Assembly (NCBI RefSeq): GCF_016031655.1
Contig: NZ_JACCHQ010000010.1
Span: forward strand, 62,001-126,000
Direction of reading: 5' to 3'
From: Bradyrhizobium glycinis
GTDB taxonomy: Bacteria > Pseudomonadota > Alphaproteobacteria > Rhizobiales > Xanthobacteraceae
DNA length: 64,000 nucleotides
Below, piece by piece: positions 36,626-46,462 of this stretch. A model generated the notes under the pieces. The model ran no database searches. It saw only the letters and a program-made list of their open reading frames with translations, and was not told the DNA's origin. The position numbers and the translations under genes were made by a program. How positions within the stretch are numbered: the stretch's first letter is position 1; each line of letters begins with the position of its first letter.

Positions 36626-37435
36626 ATGAGGAAGCTTGTCACTATCGGAGCGGTTCTGCTCTGGTCCACCATCACCTTCGCACAGGATCGCACCATCACC
36701 GTGGCTTCGACCACCTCGACGGAACAGTCGGGGCTCTTCGGCCATCTACTTCCGCTGTTCTCGAAGGCAGAAGGCATCGGCGTGAAGGTCGTCGCCGTCG
36801 GCACCGGCCAGGCGCTGGACATCGGGCGGCGCGGCGATGCCGACGTGGTGTTCGTTCATGACAGGCCTGCCGAGGACAGGTTCATGTCCGAAGGACAGGG
36901 CGTGAAGCGCTTCGACGTCATGTACAACGACTTCGTCATCATCGGTCCCAAGAGCGATCCAGCGCAGATATCGGGCAGCAAGGATGTGGTCGAGGCGCTG
37001 CGTAAGATCGCGGCGGCCAAGGTGCCGTTCATCTCGCGCGGCGACAAGTCCGGCACGCATGCGGCCGAGCTGAGGCTATGGAAGGAGGCTGGCGTCGACC
37101 TCAGTGCCGGCAAGGACGCCTGGTACCGGGAGATCGGCCAGGGCATGGGTCCGGCACTGAACATGGCCTCGTCGTCGAACGCCTATGTCCTGTCGGACCG
37201 CGGTACCTGGCTGTCGTTCAAGAACCGTGGCGAACTCGCCATCCTGACCGAGGGTGACAAGCGGCTCTTCAACCAGTACGGCGTCATGCTGGTCAATCCC
37301 GCAATGCATCCGAACGTGAAGGCGAAGGAGGGACAGGCCTTCATCGACTGGCTGGTTTCGCCGCAAGGGCAGCAAGCGATCGCCGGGTACAAGGTCGGCG
37401 GCGAGCAGCTATTTTTCCCCAACGCGCCCAACTAG
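36626..37435 (+). CDS. tupA: Tungstate ABC transporter binding protein TupA
   Basis: A 269-residue periplasmic protein with a signal peptide (MRKLVTIGAVLLWSTITFA, cleaved before QDR). The TupA phrases ITVASTTSTEQSGLFG and GTGQALDIGRRGDADVVFVHD are clear, with SRGDKSGTHAAEL and YVLSDRGTWLSF later. TupA binds tungstate with very high affinity; a molybdate role is possible. It converges with tupB on the opposite strand and overlaps its end by 27 bases. The long frame upstream is not coding. Confidence 0.92.
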   Translation: MRKLVTIGAVLLWSTITFAQDRTITVASTTSTEQSGLFGHLLPLFSKAEGIGVKVVAVGTGQALDIGRRGDADVVFVHDRPAEDRFMSEGQGVKRFDVMYNDFVIIGPKSDPAQISGSKDVVEALRKIAAAKVPFISRGDKSGTHAAELRLWKEAGVDLSAGKDAWYREIGQGMGPALNMASSSNAYVLSDRGTWLSFKNRGELAILTEGDKRLFNQYGVMLVNPAMHPNVKAKEGQAFIDWLVSPQGQQAIAGYKVGGEQLFFPNAPN

Positions 37436-38107
37436 GACGAAGGCGACGGTCGACACAGCGACGCTGAGAGCGAGCAGGATCAGCCCGAGTCCGAGCGCCA
37501 GCGGCAGCTCGCCTTTGCTGGTTTCCAGCGCGATCGCCGTTGTCATCGTGCGGGTGAAGCCGCGGATGTTGCCACCGACGATGATGATGGCACCGACTTC
37601 CGCAATGGCGCGCCCGAACGCGGCGAGAAACGCCGTCAGCAGCGAGGTCCGGCCGAGCGCGAACAGCAGGGCCATGCTGCGCAGGGCCGAAAGCCCGTCG
37701 ATTCGCGCCAGGTCGCCATACTCCGCCCACAACAGGCTTGCCGGCCGGTGCACCAGCGCCACCACGATCGGTGTCGCCAGCAGCGTCTGAGCGATCACCA
37801 TGGCGGCTGGCGTGAACAACAAGCCCGCCGCCCCGAGCGGGCCCGACCGCGACAGCAGAAGATAGAGCGCGAGCCCGACAACGACCGGCGGAAGGCCGAG
37901 CAGCGCATTGGTCAGAATGATAATGACCTGGCGTCCCCGGAAGCGGGTGATCGCAAGCAGGGCTCCAAAGGGGGCGCCGATCAGGAGCGCGAGGATACTG
38001 GCGGTCAGGCTGACCCGCAACGACAAGGCGACGATGCCCAATAGCTCGGTGTCGGCCTCGCCTATCAGCGCAAAGGCGGCACCGATGGATCGTGCGAAAT
38101 CGTTCAT
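37409..38107 (-). CDS. tupB: Tungstate ABC transporter permease TupB
   Basis: A 232-residue membrane protein with about five hydrophobic spans. [28 protein letters not shown] opens the family core, and [29 protein letters not shown] contains the EAA-like loop of TupB (key phrase [11 protein letters not shown]). It would pair with TupA and an ATPase TupC. No tupC is in the window. The gene is read opposite to tupA with overlapping 3' ends, unusual for this transporter. Confidence 0.9.
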   Translation of the reverse strand: MNDFARSIGAAFALIGEADTELLGIVALSLRVSLTASILALLIGAPFGALLAITRFRGRQVIIILTNALLGLPPVVVGLALYLLLSRSGPLGAAGLLFTPAAMVIAQTLLATPIVVALVHRPASLLWAEYGDLARIDGLSALRSMALLFALGRTSLLTAFLAAFGRAIAEVGAIIIVGGNIRGFTRTMTTAIALETSKGELPLALGLGLILLALSVAVSTVAFVLVGRVGEK

Positions 38108-38178
38108 CCGGTCTCGGGCAAGCTCCTGTTCCGCGGTAGCCCCGCGCCGCCGTTCTCGCTGCTGCCGCTGCCATAATC

Positions 38179-38226
38179 AAGGCCTGCGGCAGGCCTCAAC
38201 GGCTAGCCCGGTCCCACCGGGCCGTT
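38179..38226 (-). other. Two tandem hairpins upstream of tupB
   Basis: Read on the minus strand, AACGG-CCCGG-TGGGA-CCGGG-CTAG-CCGTT folds as a two-tier stem and is followed at once by AGGCCTG-CCG-CAGGCCT. They lie about 70-120 bases before the tupB start, in the 325-base gap to the next gene. There is no T tract. It could be part of a leader RNA or a protein site. Confidence 0.45.
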
Positions 38227-38432
38227 GGAGCGGGGCTCAGGATGATCGGAAAGTGCACTTAAGGACCCATAATCGAGGCATCTGGCTGCCTGCGGACGGC
38301 TTTATTCCGGCCTCGGATGCGCTAAGGAACAGGATCGGGTCGCGCTGGCCCAATGGCGGTGCTAGACCCTGTTGCAGGAACAATGGGGCCGGGCTGCACT
38401 GGCTCGCCCGCAAGGATGAAGGATGTGACGCA

Positions 38433-39284
38433 ATGATCCAGACCGTTGGCATCATCGGGGCAGGGACCATGGGGAACGGCATCGCGCAGGTCTGCGCCGC
38501 CGCCGGCCTCTCGGTCGTAATGGTCGATATTTCCGATGCGGCGGTGAACCGCGGTCTCGCGACCGTCGGCGGAAGCCTCGAGCGGCTGGTCAAGAAAGAG
38601 AAGATGTCGGCGGCCGACCGCGAGGCGACGCTCAAGCGCATCACCGGCACCACCGACCGCGCGAAGCTGTCGGATTGCGACCTCGTCATCGAGGCCGCGA
38701 CAGAGAACGAGGAGCTCAAGGTCAAGATCCTGAAGGATCTCTGCGCCACCCTGTCGCCGCACACGCTGGTCGCGACCAACACGTCCTCGATCTCGATCAC
38801 CAAGCTCGCCGCCGCGACCGACCGTCCCGACCGCTTCATCGGCATGCACTTCTTCAACCCGGTGCCGGTGATGGCGCTGCTCGAGCTCATCCGCGGCCTG
38901 CAGACCTCGGACGACACCCATGCCAAGGCGCTGGATTTCGCCAAGCGTGTCGGCAAGGTGGCGATCACGGCCAAGAACAGCCCGGGCTTCGCGGTCAACC
39001 GCATCCTGTGTCCGATGATCAACGAGGCGATCTTCGCGCTCCAGGAGGGCATCGCGACGGCGGAAGAGATCGACGCCGGCATGAAGCTCGGCTGCAACCA
39101 TCCGATCGGGCCACTCGCACTTGCCGATCTCGTCGGGCTCGACACCATGCTTTCGGTGATGGAGGTCTTTTACAAGGGCTTCAACGATCCTAAATATCGG
39201 CCAGCGCCGCTGCTGAAAGAGATGGTCGATGCCGGCCATCTCGGCCGCAAGACCGGGCAGGGCTTTTACACTTATACGGCCTAA
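38433..39284 (+). CDS. hbdA: 3-hydroxybutyryl-CoA dehydrogenase
   Basis: A 283-residue enzyme. The ATG at 38433 gives [20 protein letters not shown] with the Rossmann GAGTMG loop. Further marks: [26 protein letters not shown] with the catalytic His, [19 protein letters not shown] and [18 protein letters not shown]. It oxidises (S)-3-hydroxybutyryl-CoA to acetoacetyl-CoA or the reverse, in fatty acid or polyhydroxybutyrate metabolism. No operon partners are adjacent. Confidence 0.95.
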   Translation: MIQTVGIIGAGTMGNGIAQVCAAAGLSVVMVDISDAAVNRGLATVGGSLERLVKKEKMSAADREATLKRITGTTDRAKLSDCDLVIEAATENEELKVKILKDLCATLSPHTLVATNTSSISITKLAAATDRPDRFIGMHFFNPVPVMALLELIRGLQTSDDTHAKALDFAKRVGKVAITAKNSPGFAVNRILCPMINEAIFALQEGIATAEEIDAGMKLGCNHPIGPLALADLVGLDTMLSVMEVFYKGFNDPKYRPAPLLKEMVDAGHLGRKTGQGFYTYTA

Positions 39285-39421
39285 TGAAAGCATTGGCGGC
39301 GGGTACCTAGCGTCCGCCGCCAGATCCCGCAATTTGCGCTGCGACAAAGACGCCGCGCGCGATCGGCCGACAATATCGACGAGCGGCCTGTGGGGAACAA
39401 CGGAACGGATAGCAAAGGACA

Positions 39422-39886
39422 ATGTCGGATCGACTGAAGGCCGAGCGGGAAGCTGCGGCCGCGCGCCGGAACCTGTTGACGCAGGATGCGATCGAGCGCA
39501 CCGGGATCACCGAGGAGATGATTGGGGAACTCGTCACCCGCTTCTATGGACGCGTGCGCGAGGACGCGCTGTTGGGGCCCGTCTTCGGCGTCGTGCAGAA
39601 CTGGGACGAGCATCTCGCCAAGCTCAGGGATTTCTGGTCGTCGGTCGTGCTGATGAGCGGCCGCTATCATGGCTCGCCGATGCGGGCACACCTGCCGCTT
39701 ACCCTGGTCGGCGGCCATTTCGATCGCTGGCTCGACCTGTTCGAACAGACCGCGCGCGAGGTGTGCCCGCCGGCGGCGGCTGCGCTGTTCATCGACAAGG
39801 CGCGTCGTATCGCTGACAGCTTTGAGATGGCGTCGGCAACACTTGCGGGCCGCATCGCTTCGCCGCGTCACGTGCTCAGGTCCTGA
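39422..39886 (+). CDS. Truncated haemoglobin, group III type
   Basis: A 154-residue haem protein. RFYGRVREDALLGPVF, then NWDEHLAKLRDFWSSVVLMSGRYHGSPM and HFDRWLDLFEQTAREVCP are typical of group III truncated globins; the proximal His lies in the GGHFDRW segment. These proteins bind oxygen or nitric oxide; the physiological role is unsettled. It follows the hydroxybutyryl-CoA dehydrogenase by 137 bases, a gap with an 8-bp GGCGGCGG/CCGCCGCC stem. Confidence 0.9.
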   Translation: MSDRLKAEREAAAARRNLLTQDAIERTGITEEMIGELVTRFYGRVREDALLGPVFGVVQNWDEHLAKLRDFWSSVVLMSGRYHGSPMRAHLPLTLVGGHFDRWLDLFEQTAREVCPPAAAALFIDKARRIADSFEMASATLAGRIASPRHVLRS

Positions 39887-40123
39887 AAGACAGAACGCCT
39901 GGGTGGGATCCCCGTATCGCATCGTGGCGTCGCACCAATTCCTCTATCATCGATCTGATCTGCGAAATCATCATGCCATTCGCGCAACGCGATGTAGAAA
40001 TCGCGAAAATGCGCTTGAACGCATTCGATCTTGCTCAATCAACGCGAGCAAAGCCATATTGATGCACTGCGGCGCCAAGTCTTCGCCTTGTTTTCGGCAG
40101 AGTTCCAGCGCCTGCTAGCGGGC

Positions 40124-40777
40124 ATGGCTCGCGCGTCGTTCGATACCCATTCATCATCCTCCGAAAGTGCTGCGGAACCCGATGTCGATGCGGGCGCCGA
40201 GCAGACCCGGCGATCCGTGCTGTTCGGTGCGCTGGCGACGACGGCGTGTCTCGGCTGTTCAACCAAGGCCCGCGCAGGTGAGGATCCGCCCGGCTCCGAT
40301 GAGCGGCCGCAGAAAGGCGATCTGCTCGTCTTCTCCGAAGGTGACCAGGAGGGAAAGCTGATCACCGCGGCCGATCTCAAGGCCGGCGGACCGCCGGTTC
40401 ATGCCTGGCCGAAGGACCCCACCACATCGGTGGTGCGCAGCGCCTCGCGGCTGAACGAGATCCTGATCATCAAGCTCGATCCCGCCGATCTCGATGAGAA
40501 GACCCGCGCGCGGGCCGTCGACGGCATCATCGCCTATTCGGCGATCTGCTCGCATGCGGGCTGTCCCGTCACTGCCTGGGTGAAGAGCGATGTCGGCGAC
40601 AAGGAGGTGTTCAAGTGCATGTGCCACAACTCCGAATTCGATCCCCGCGCGGGCGCGCAGGTCGTGTTCGGGCCGGCACCGCGGCGGCTTGCAGCGCTGC
40701 CGCTGGCGCTCGCTGACGGTTCGCTCAGCGTCGCCGGCAATTTCATGGGAAAGGTAGGTGGCACACAGCCAGGATGA
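40124..40777 (+). CDS. Rieske [2Fe-2S] protein with Tat leader
   Basis: About 217 residues from the ATG at 40124; the frame is open from a TTG at 40031, so the start is uncertain. RRSVLFGALATTACLG (Arg29-Arg30) is a twin-arginine type leader or anchor. The cluster ligands are visible in AICSHAGCPVTAW and KCMCHNSEFDPRAGA (C-x-H and C-x2-H arrangement). It resembles Rieske proteins of periplasmic electron transfer. It lies 118 bases upstream of a PQQ alcohol dehydrogenase gene on the same strand, so it could be an electron acceptor or partner for it (inference). Confidence 0.85.
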   Translation: MARASFDTHSSSSESAAEPDVDAGAEQTRRSVLFGALATTACLGCSTKARAGEDPPGSDERPQKGDLLVFSEGDQEGKLITAADLKAGGPPVHAWPKDPTTSVVRSASRLNEILIIKLDPADLDEKTRARAVDGIIAYSAICSHAGCPVTAWVKSDVGDKEVFKCMCHNSEFDPRAGAQVVFGPAPRRLAALPLALADGSLSVAGNFMGKVGGTQPG

Positions 40778-40895
40778 CGGAGGGTGCGGGCTCTTGCCCG
40801 CGTCACGAGAGGCCGCATCCGCCGATGGGCGGACGACGGGACGAACGACAAGAATTCAAAACAAGAATTCAAACGGATGAAAAAGGGGAACGTCC

Positions 40896-42632
40896 ATGAA
40901 AACTTCCATCATCAGGAAGCAATGGTTACTGTCGGGCTTCGTCGCCTTCACGTGTCTTGCCTCGACCGCCGCCGTATCAGGCCCGATCGAGAATTATTCT
41001 CCGGTCACTGCGCAGCGATTGGAAAATCCCGAGCCAGGCAACTGGATGCTCTATCGGCGCACCTATGACGGGCACGGCTATAGCCCGCTCGACCAGATCA
41101 ACACCTCCAACGTGAAGAACCTCACACCGGTCTGGACCTTCGCCACCGGCGTGATCGAAGGCCATCAGGCACCGCCGATCGTCAACAATGGCGCGATGTT
41201 CGTGACGACACCGATGGGGCAGGTGATCGCGCTGAATGCGAAGACGGGCGACGAATACTGGCGCTACAAGCGGCAGCTTCCTGACGATCTGTTCCAGCTG
41301 CATCCAACCAACCGCGGCGTCGGTCTGTGGGAGGACAAGCTCTACCTCGCCACCACGGACGACCACGTGGTCGCACTCGATGCCAAGACCGGCAAGGTGC
41401 TGTGGGACACGAAGGTGCAGGACTACAGGAAGGGCCAGTACCTGACCCTGATGCCCTTGATCGTCGACGGTAAGGTCATCGTCGGTGGCTCCGGCGGCGA
41501 GTTCGGCGTGCGTGGCTATATCGTGGCTTATGATGCCAAGGACGGCAAGGAGCTGTGGCGGACCTACACCATCCCCGGTGAAGGCGAGCCCGGCCACGAC
41601 ACCTGGCAAGGCGACGACTGGAAGAACGGCGGTGGATCGGCCTGGATGACAGGCAATTACGACAAAGAGACCAAGACGATCTATTGGGGTGTCGGCAACG
41701 CCGCGCCATGGCCCGGCGACTCGCATCCCGGCGACAATCTCTACACATCATCGGTGCTCGCGCTCGATCCCAACACCGGCAAGATCAAGGCCTATCACCA
41801 ATACCACCAGAACGATTCCTGGGACTGGGATGAGGTCGAGGCGCCGATGCTGATCGATTTGCAGCGCAACGGCCGCAGCATCAAGAGCCTGGTCCATCCC
41901 GGCCGCGACGCCATCTTCTGGGTGCTCGAGCGGACTCCGACCAAGATCAACTATGTCGCCGGATGGCCGTTCGTCTTCACCGACGTCTGGAAGGGCATCG
42001 ACGAGACCGGCAAGCCGATCGTGGATCCTGCGCACAAGCCGGTGATGGGCAAGCGCGTCGAGTTCTGTCCCTCGCTGTGGGGCGGCAAGGATTGGCCATC
42101 GGCGGCCTACAGCCAAAGGACCGGTCTCGTCTACGTGCCTGCCAACGAGAATTTCTGCGGCGGCTTTACCGGCGAGAAAGTGCCACTCAAGCCGGGCGAG
42201 CTTTGGCTCGGCACCAAGCCGGAAGATATCGGTCTGAAGACAAAGCCGGGCGCGGATCATTTTGGCGAGCTCCAGGCCTGGGATCCCGCAACCGGCAAGA
42301 AGGTCTGGCAGTACAACTTCCCCAAGTCGCAACTGTTCGGATCGGTCACGGCGACCGCGGGCGATCTCGTCTTCGTCGGCGGGACCAATGACCGCTATTT
42401 CCGCGCCTTCCACGCCAAGACGGGCGAACTGTTGTGGGAGCAGAAGACCAACTCCGGCATCGTCGGCATGCCGGTATCATATGAGATCGACGGCACGCAG
42501 TACATCGCGATCCAGTCGGGCTGGGGCGTCGACGCACAGCGCATCCAGGATGCACTCGTGACCAACAATATCGGCATTGAAGCCAACGTGCCGCAGGGCG
42601 GCGTCGTCTGGGTCTTCGCGCTGAAGAAATAG
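40896..42632 (+). CDS. PQQ-dependent alcohol dehydrogenase, lanthanide-type signature
   Basis: A 578-residue periplasmic quinoprotein with a signal peptide (WLLSGFVAFTCLASTAAVS). The beta-propeller Trp-motif repeats are present ([49 protein letters not shown]). D310 and D312 in SWDWDEVEAPM form the Asp-x-Asp pattern of lanthanide-dependent enzymes, Ca enzymes having Ala or other at the second site. The vicinal Cys pair seen in the other two dehydrogenases here is absent (PTNRGVGLWEDK at that place). The ribosome site AAGGGGAA precedes the ATG. No cytochrome gene follows; a Rieske gene precedes. A strong terminator lies 45 bases after the stop. Substrate: an alcohol, not defined. Confidence 0.9.
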   Translation: MKTSIIRKQWLLSGFVAFTCLASTAAVSGPIENYSPVTAQRLENPEPGNWMLYRRTYDGHGYSPLDQINTSNVKNLTPVWTFATGVIEGHQAPPIVNNGAMFVTTPMGQVIALNAKTGDEYWRYKRQLPDDLFQLHPTNRGVGLWEDKLYLATTDDHVVALDAKTGKVLWDTKVQDYRKGQYLTLMPLIVDGKVIVGGSGGEFGVRGYIVAYDAKDGKELWRTYTIPGEGEPGHDTWQGDDWKNGGGSAWMTGNYDKETKTIYWGVGNAAPWPGDSHPGDNLYTSSVLALDPNTGKIKAYHQYHQNDSWDWDEVEAPMLIDLQRNGRSIKSLVHPGRDAIFWVLERTPTKINYVAGWPFVFTDVWKGIDETGKPIVDPAHKPVMGKRVEFCPSLWGGKDWPSAAYSQRTGLVYVPANENFCGGFTGEKVPLKPGELWLGTKPEDIGLKTKPGADHFGELQAWDPATGKKVWQYNFPKSQLFGSVTATAGDLVFVGGTNDRYFRAFHAKTGELLWEQKTNSGIVGMPVSYEIDGTQYIAIQSGWGVDAQRIQDALVTNNIGIEANVPQGGVVWVFALKK

Positions 42633-42676
42633 CTCCGCGGGCGGATCGAAAGAAGCGGAGCAGTAGGGGGGTGGCG

Positions 42677-42712
42677 AATGCGGCGGATGGCAACATCCGC
42701 CGCATTTGTTTG
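42677..42712 (+). terminator. Rho-independent terminator after PQQ dehydrogenase
   Basis: A perfect 13-bp stem (AATGCGGCGGATG with CATCCGCCGCATT) and GCAA loop at 42677-42706 is followed by TGTTTG. It is placed 45 bases past the stop at 42632 and just before the end of the convergent small gene. Confidence 0.85.
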
Positions 42713-42727
42713 CGCCGCGCCAGATAG

Positions 42728-42985
42728 TTACTTCCCCTCGCGCTCGACCTTGTCCTTCTCCTTCTGGTTCATCTCGCGAATCTTGGGATCCGGATTGTGC
42801 TGCCCGGTGGTCTGGGTGGTCGAGGCGGGTGGGGCGTTGGCGTTGGGCAGCGAAGTCTGGTCGGGGCCGGTGGGGCGCGTCGCTGTGCTCGGGGGCGTCG
42901 CGTTACTCTGGGCGAATGCGCCTGCGGCGGTCAAAAGAAAGGCACCCGACAGCGAGATTGCGAGCGCCCTTGAGATGTTGGTCAT
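42728..42985 (-). CDS. Small exported Pro/Thr-rich protein
   Basis: An 85-residue protein with a signal peptide ([20 protein letters not shown]). The mature 60 residues are rich in Pro, Thr, Asn and Gln and end in a charged [18 protein letters not shown]. No family is recognised. It lies between the PQQ dehydrogenase terminator and the molybdenum hydroxylase genes, 70 bases beyond the latter's promoter side. Confidence 0.65.
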   Translation of the reverse strand: MTNISRALAISLSGAFLLTAAGAFAQSNATPPSTATRPTGPDQTSLPNANAPPASTTQTTGQHNPDPKIREMNQKEKDKVEREGK

Positions 42986-43058
42986 CGATCTGCTCCTGTC
43001 AGATCGATGGAAACGGCGCGAGGCGCCTTGTGTTCCGCCTCGCGCTTCGGTTTCCGCC

Positions 43059-45371
43059 TCACGCCTCCAATTGTTTGCCGATCGGAAGCGAGCGGATGCG
43101 TTTTCCCGTCGCCGCGAAGATCGCGTTGATCAGGGCTGGCGCGAACGGAGGAACACCGGGCTCGCCGACGCCGCTCGGCGGCGTGTCGGGTCCGGGCGGC
43201 ACGATGTAGACGTTGGTCACCACAGGCGATTCGTCCATCCTGACGACCTGGAAGTCGTCAAAATTCTTCTGCTGCACCTTGCCGTCCTTGAAGGTGATCT
43301 CGCCGTATTTGGCGAGACTGAGCCCCATGATCGCCGCGCCCTCGATCTGCGAAGCGATACGCTCGGGGTTGACATAGGTGCCGCAATCGATCGCAGTGTC
43401 GACCCGCGGCACGGTCAGCTTGCCCTTGTCGTCGACGGCGACCTCGACGATTGTCGCGATGTAGCTGACGAAGCTGCGGTGCACGGCGATGCCGAGACCG
43501 TGGCCCTTCGGCACCTTTCGTCCCCATTCCCCCTTCTCGGCGACCAGCTCGACCACCTTGCGCAGGCGCGCGGTGTCGATCGGGTAGCTGTCCTGGGGCT
43601 CGCCGTAATTCCAGAGGTCCTTCACGTTGGGCTTGACGATGCGAGGCGAGCCGATCAGCTCGAGCAGCATGTCTTTCTGGTCGCGGCCTGTTGCCTGCGC
43701 GATCTCGCCGACCATCGACTGGACGGCGAAGGCGCGCGGGATGTTCGAGACCGAGCGGAACCAGCCGATGCGGGTGAACGCCGCGGCTTCCGGGTTCTCA
43801 CACGAGATGTTCGCGATCTCGAACGGCATATCGACCAGACCCATGCCGATCTCGAACGGTGCCTGATGCACCGTGCCGGCGGCAAAGGTCGAGGCGATGC
43901 TGGGAGCCACGCTGCGGTGACGCCAGGCGATCACCTTGCCGCTCTTGTCGAGGCCGGCCTCGATCCGCTCGACCGAGACGGTGTGCAGGAAGCCGTTGTG
44001 GATGTCGTCCTCCCGCGTCCACTGCACCTTCACCGGCGCGCCGAGCTCCTTCGAGAGCAGCGCGGCTTCGAGCGCAAAGTCGCATTTCGACTTGCGTCCG
44101 AACCCGCCGCCGAGCAGCGTCACGTTGACCGTGACGTTGGCCTCGGGAATGCCGAGCGTCTTGGCGACGTCCTCGCGGGTGCCGCCGGGACTCTGCACCG
44201 GCGCCCAGATCTCCGCCTTGTCGCCCTTGACATCGGCCACCGCCACCGGCGGCTCCATGCTGACATGAGCCAGATGCGGGATGTAGTACTCGCCGACGAT
44301 CACCTTGTCGGCGCTCTTCAAGGCGGCGTCCGCATCGCCCTCCTTGCGCAGCACGAGCCCCGGCTTGCGCGAGGCCTCCTCAAGCTCCTTGCGGTAGGCG
44401 ACGGAGTCGTATTTGCCGTTGGGACCGTCGTCCCAAGTCAGCTTCAGCGCGTCGCGGCCCTTGATCGCCGCGCCTGTGTTGCGCGCGATCACCGCGACGC
44501 CGCCGAGCGGCTGGAATTTCGAAGGCCAGGGCCAGCCGCGCACCTGCATCACCTTCTCGACGCCGGGGACCTTCAGCGCCTCCTCCGGCTCGAACTTGAC
44601 CAGCTTGCCGCCGGTCACCGGCGGACGGGCGATCACGGCATATTTCATACCGGGCAGCCGCACGTCGGCGCCGTAGTGCGCCTTGCCGGTCGTGATGTCG
44701 TGGAGATCGACGATGCCGATCTGGCCCTTGCCGAGATAACGGAAGTTCTTGGGGTCCTTCAGCTTGAGGCCCTCGATGCTGGGCACCGATTCCTTGGCGG
44801 CGTCTGCAGCGAGCTCGCCGAAGCCGAGCTTGCGCCCGCTGGCGCTGTGCACGATCTCGTGGTTGACCGCCTTGACCTCGGTCGCCGACACGCCCCAGCG
44901 CTTGGCCGCGGCCTGCTCCAGCATCGTGCGGGCGGCGGCGCCGATCTGGCGCATCGGGATCAGATAATGCCGCGTGCTGCGCGAGCCGTCGGTGTCCTGG
45001 TTGCCGAACTTGACCTCGTCGCCATGGGCTTGCTGCACCTTGACCCTAGACCAGTCGGCCTCCATCTCCTCGGCCACGATCAGCGGCAGGCTGGTGCGCA
45101 CGCCGGTGCCCATTTCCGAACGGTGCCCGACGATGGTGACGATGCCATCCGGGCCTACCGAAACGAACACGCGCGGATCGACCACGACGCCATGGGGCAT
45201 CTTGCCGGCGCCGGTCTCATAGGCGAGCGCCTGGCGCGACATCACGGGGGCGGCGAGCACGAAGCCGCCGCTGACGCCGAGCCCCTTCAGGATGCTGCGG
45301 CGCGACACCTTCTCGACCCTGATGTGCTTTTCGAAGCCGCGAAGCTTGGAGGGATAGCCGATGAAGTTCAT
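43059..45371 (-). CDS. Molybdenum hydroxylase large subunit (IorB-type)
   Basis: A 770-residue protein of the xanthine oxidase family, isoquinoline 1-oxidoreductase beta-like. The ATG at 45371 lies 1 base after the small-subunit stop. A Tat leader is present ([17 protein letters not shown]24-R25). Family phrases include [40 protein letters not shown] and [28 protein letters not shown] (key GVGEPG). The last has the E of the catalytic site. It should act in the periplasm on an aldehyde or N-heterocycle and pass electrons through the small subunit. It lies between two PQQ dehydrogenase loci, suggesting oxidation of the aldehyde product (inference). Confidence 0.88.
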   Translation of the reverse strand: MNFIGYPSKLRGFEKHIRVEKVSRRSILKGLGVSGGFVLAAPVMSRQALAYETGAGKMPHGVVVDPRVFVSVGPDGIVTIVGHRSEMGTGVRTSLPLIVAEEMEADWSRVKVQQAHGDEVKFGNQDTDGSRSTRHYLIPMRQIGAAARTMLEQAAAKRWGVSATEVKAVNHEIVHSASGRKLGFGELAADAAKESVPSIEGLKLKDPKNFRYLGKGQIGIVDLHDITTGKAHYGADVRLPGMKYAVIARPPVTGGKLVKFEPEEALKVPGVEKVMQVRGWPWPSKFQPLGGVAVIARNTGAAIKGRDALKLTWDDGPNGKYDSVAYRKELEEASRKPGLVLRKEGDADAALKSADKVIVGEYYIPHLAHVSMEPPVAVADVKGDKAEIWAPVQSPGGTREDVAKTLGIPEANVTVNVTLLGGGFGRKSKCDFALEAALLSKELGAPVKVQWTREDDIHNGFLHTVSVERIEAGLDKSGKVIAWRHRSVAPSIASTFAAGTVHQAPFEIGMGLVDMPFEIANISCENPEAAAFTRIGWFRSVSNIPRAFAVQSMVGEIAQATGRDQKDMLLELIGSPRIVKPNVKDLWNYGEPQDSYPIDTARLRKVVELVAEKGEWGRKVPKGHGLGIAVHRSFVSYIATIVEVAVDDKGKLTVPRVDTAIDCGTYVNPERIASQIEGAAIMGLSLAKYGEITFKDGKVQQKNFDDFQVVRMDESPVVTNVYIVPPGPDTPPSGVGEPGVPPFAPALINAIFAATGKRIRSLPIGKQLEA

Positions 45372-45372
45372 G

Positions 45373-45825
45373 TCACACTCCCGTCGATGCGAGATGGACG
45401 GCATTCTCGATGCGCTGGTAGCAGCCGCAACGGCAGATGTTGCCGGACATCGCCTCGCGGATCTGGTCGTGCGACGGCTTTGGATTGTCCATCAGAAGCG
45501 CTGCGGCCTGCATAATCTGGCCGGCCTGGCAGAAGCCGCATTGGGGCACGTTGACCTGGCGCCACGCCTTCTGCACCGGGTGATCGCCGTTCGGATGCAG
45601 CCCCTCGATCGTGGTGACCTCGCGTCCGGCGACGTCGTTGACGGAGGTGATGCAGGCGCGCACCGCTTGCTTGTCGACGATGACCGTGCAGGCGCCGCAC
45701 AGGGCCTGGCCGCAGCCGTATTTGGTGCCGGTCAGTCCGGCCTCGTCACGCAGGAACCAGAGTAGCGGGAGATCCGGGTCACCGTCCCAGCTCTGTTCCT
45801 GGCCGTTGATCTTCACCTTGATCAT
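45373..45825 (-). CDS. Molybdenum hydroxylase [2Fe-2S] small subunit (IorA-type)
   Basis: A 150-residue iron-sulfur subunit. The plant-type cluster has [12 protein letters not shown], and the second cluster has QCGFCQAGQ with [15 protein letters not shown]. Both are standard for xanthine oxidase family small subunits. It lacks its own leader and would be carried out with the Tat-targeted large subunit. The two genes are one base apart and form an operon. No FAD subunit is seen, as expected for IorAB-type enzymes, which use a cytochrome or quinone. Confidence 0.92.
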   Translation of the reverse strand: MIKVKINGQEQSWDGDPDLPLLWFLRDEAGLTGTKYGCGQALCGACTVIVDKQAVRACITSVNDVAGREVTTIEGLHPNGDHPVQKAWRQVNVPQCGFCQAGQIMQAAALLMDNPKPSHDQIREAMSGNICRCGCYQRIENAVHLASTGV

Positions 45826-46165
45826 GTTCGTGCCTCGCTCTTCATAAGCATGCCAAATTCAAAGTCCGCCGACGCCAGTCGGCGACGGTTCGCGCGTCGT
45901 CTCGCAACATCCCGCCGTGTTCCCGCGCGGGCAAATCCCGGAGGGAGGCAGGAACGCGGATAGCGATGTCTGGATGTGCTCGATACCTCCCGTTTTCTTC
46001 TTAATTGATTGTACTTCGTGCGGCATCGTGACGGCGCGACCCTAGCAGAGATCGCTCCGACCCGGCGTTCACAGCCGAGTGTTCTCAACGGGAAAAGATT
46101 GCATCGACGGTTTGTCAAAAGCAGGGCGCGTCATCCGCCGCGTTGCGCATCAAATGGGCGCAACG
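45826..46165. promoter_or_regulatory. Intergenic region upstream of Mo hydroxylase operon
   Basis: No convincing gene in 340 bases. It must hold the leftward promoter of the molybdenum hydroxylase genes (start 45825). An AT-rich patch (TTTTCTTCTTAATTGATTGT near 45994-46013) stands out in the GC-rich setting. No operator was recognised. Confidence 0.4.
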
Positions 46166-46205
46166 AAAAAAGCTTCGTCCGCCAGCTTGACCGAACGGAC
46201 GAAGC
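46166..46205 (-). terminator. Rho-independent terminator of xoxF operon
   Basis: Read leftward, GCTTCGTCCG (46205-46196), a 14-base loop and CGGACGAAGC (46181-46172) are followed by TTTTTT (46171-46166). A perfect 10-bp stem with six U is a textbook terminator. It lies about 260 bases beyond the gfa stop; the stretch 46206-46462 between has no gene. Confidence 0.9.
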
Positions 46206-46462
46206 AGTAGGCCTCAGTCGAGGGAGGGAGAACGCAGAGTACCGCGAGCTTCAAGCAGGAAGCGGACGGTCCTGCGCAGTCATTCAGAGACCAGGACTGA
46301 GGAGCCAATGGCCCATACTCACGCGTGGTGCAGAAGCGGCGGCATCGCGCCGCGGTGGTCCCGGCAGTGGGGACCCGTGCGGCTCGCTGGCGGCGACGGA
46401 CGCCAGCGAGCTGAAGATGCTGGGCGGCCGGCCAGTTCAGGCGGCCGTCCCAGGCGGTCTTT

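Noticed and set aside
38179..38226. Moco/Tuco riboswitch
   Set aside because: I could not match the conserved bases of that RNA; only hairpins are evident, so it is listed as unassigned structure.
42678..45515. Long + strand frame of 945 codons
   Set aside because: It is the mirror of the molybdenum hydroxylase genes; the minus strand has clear family motifs and the + product is Arg, Asp and His rich.
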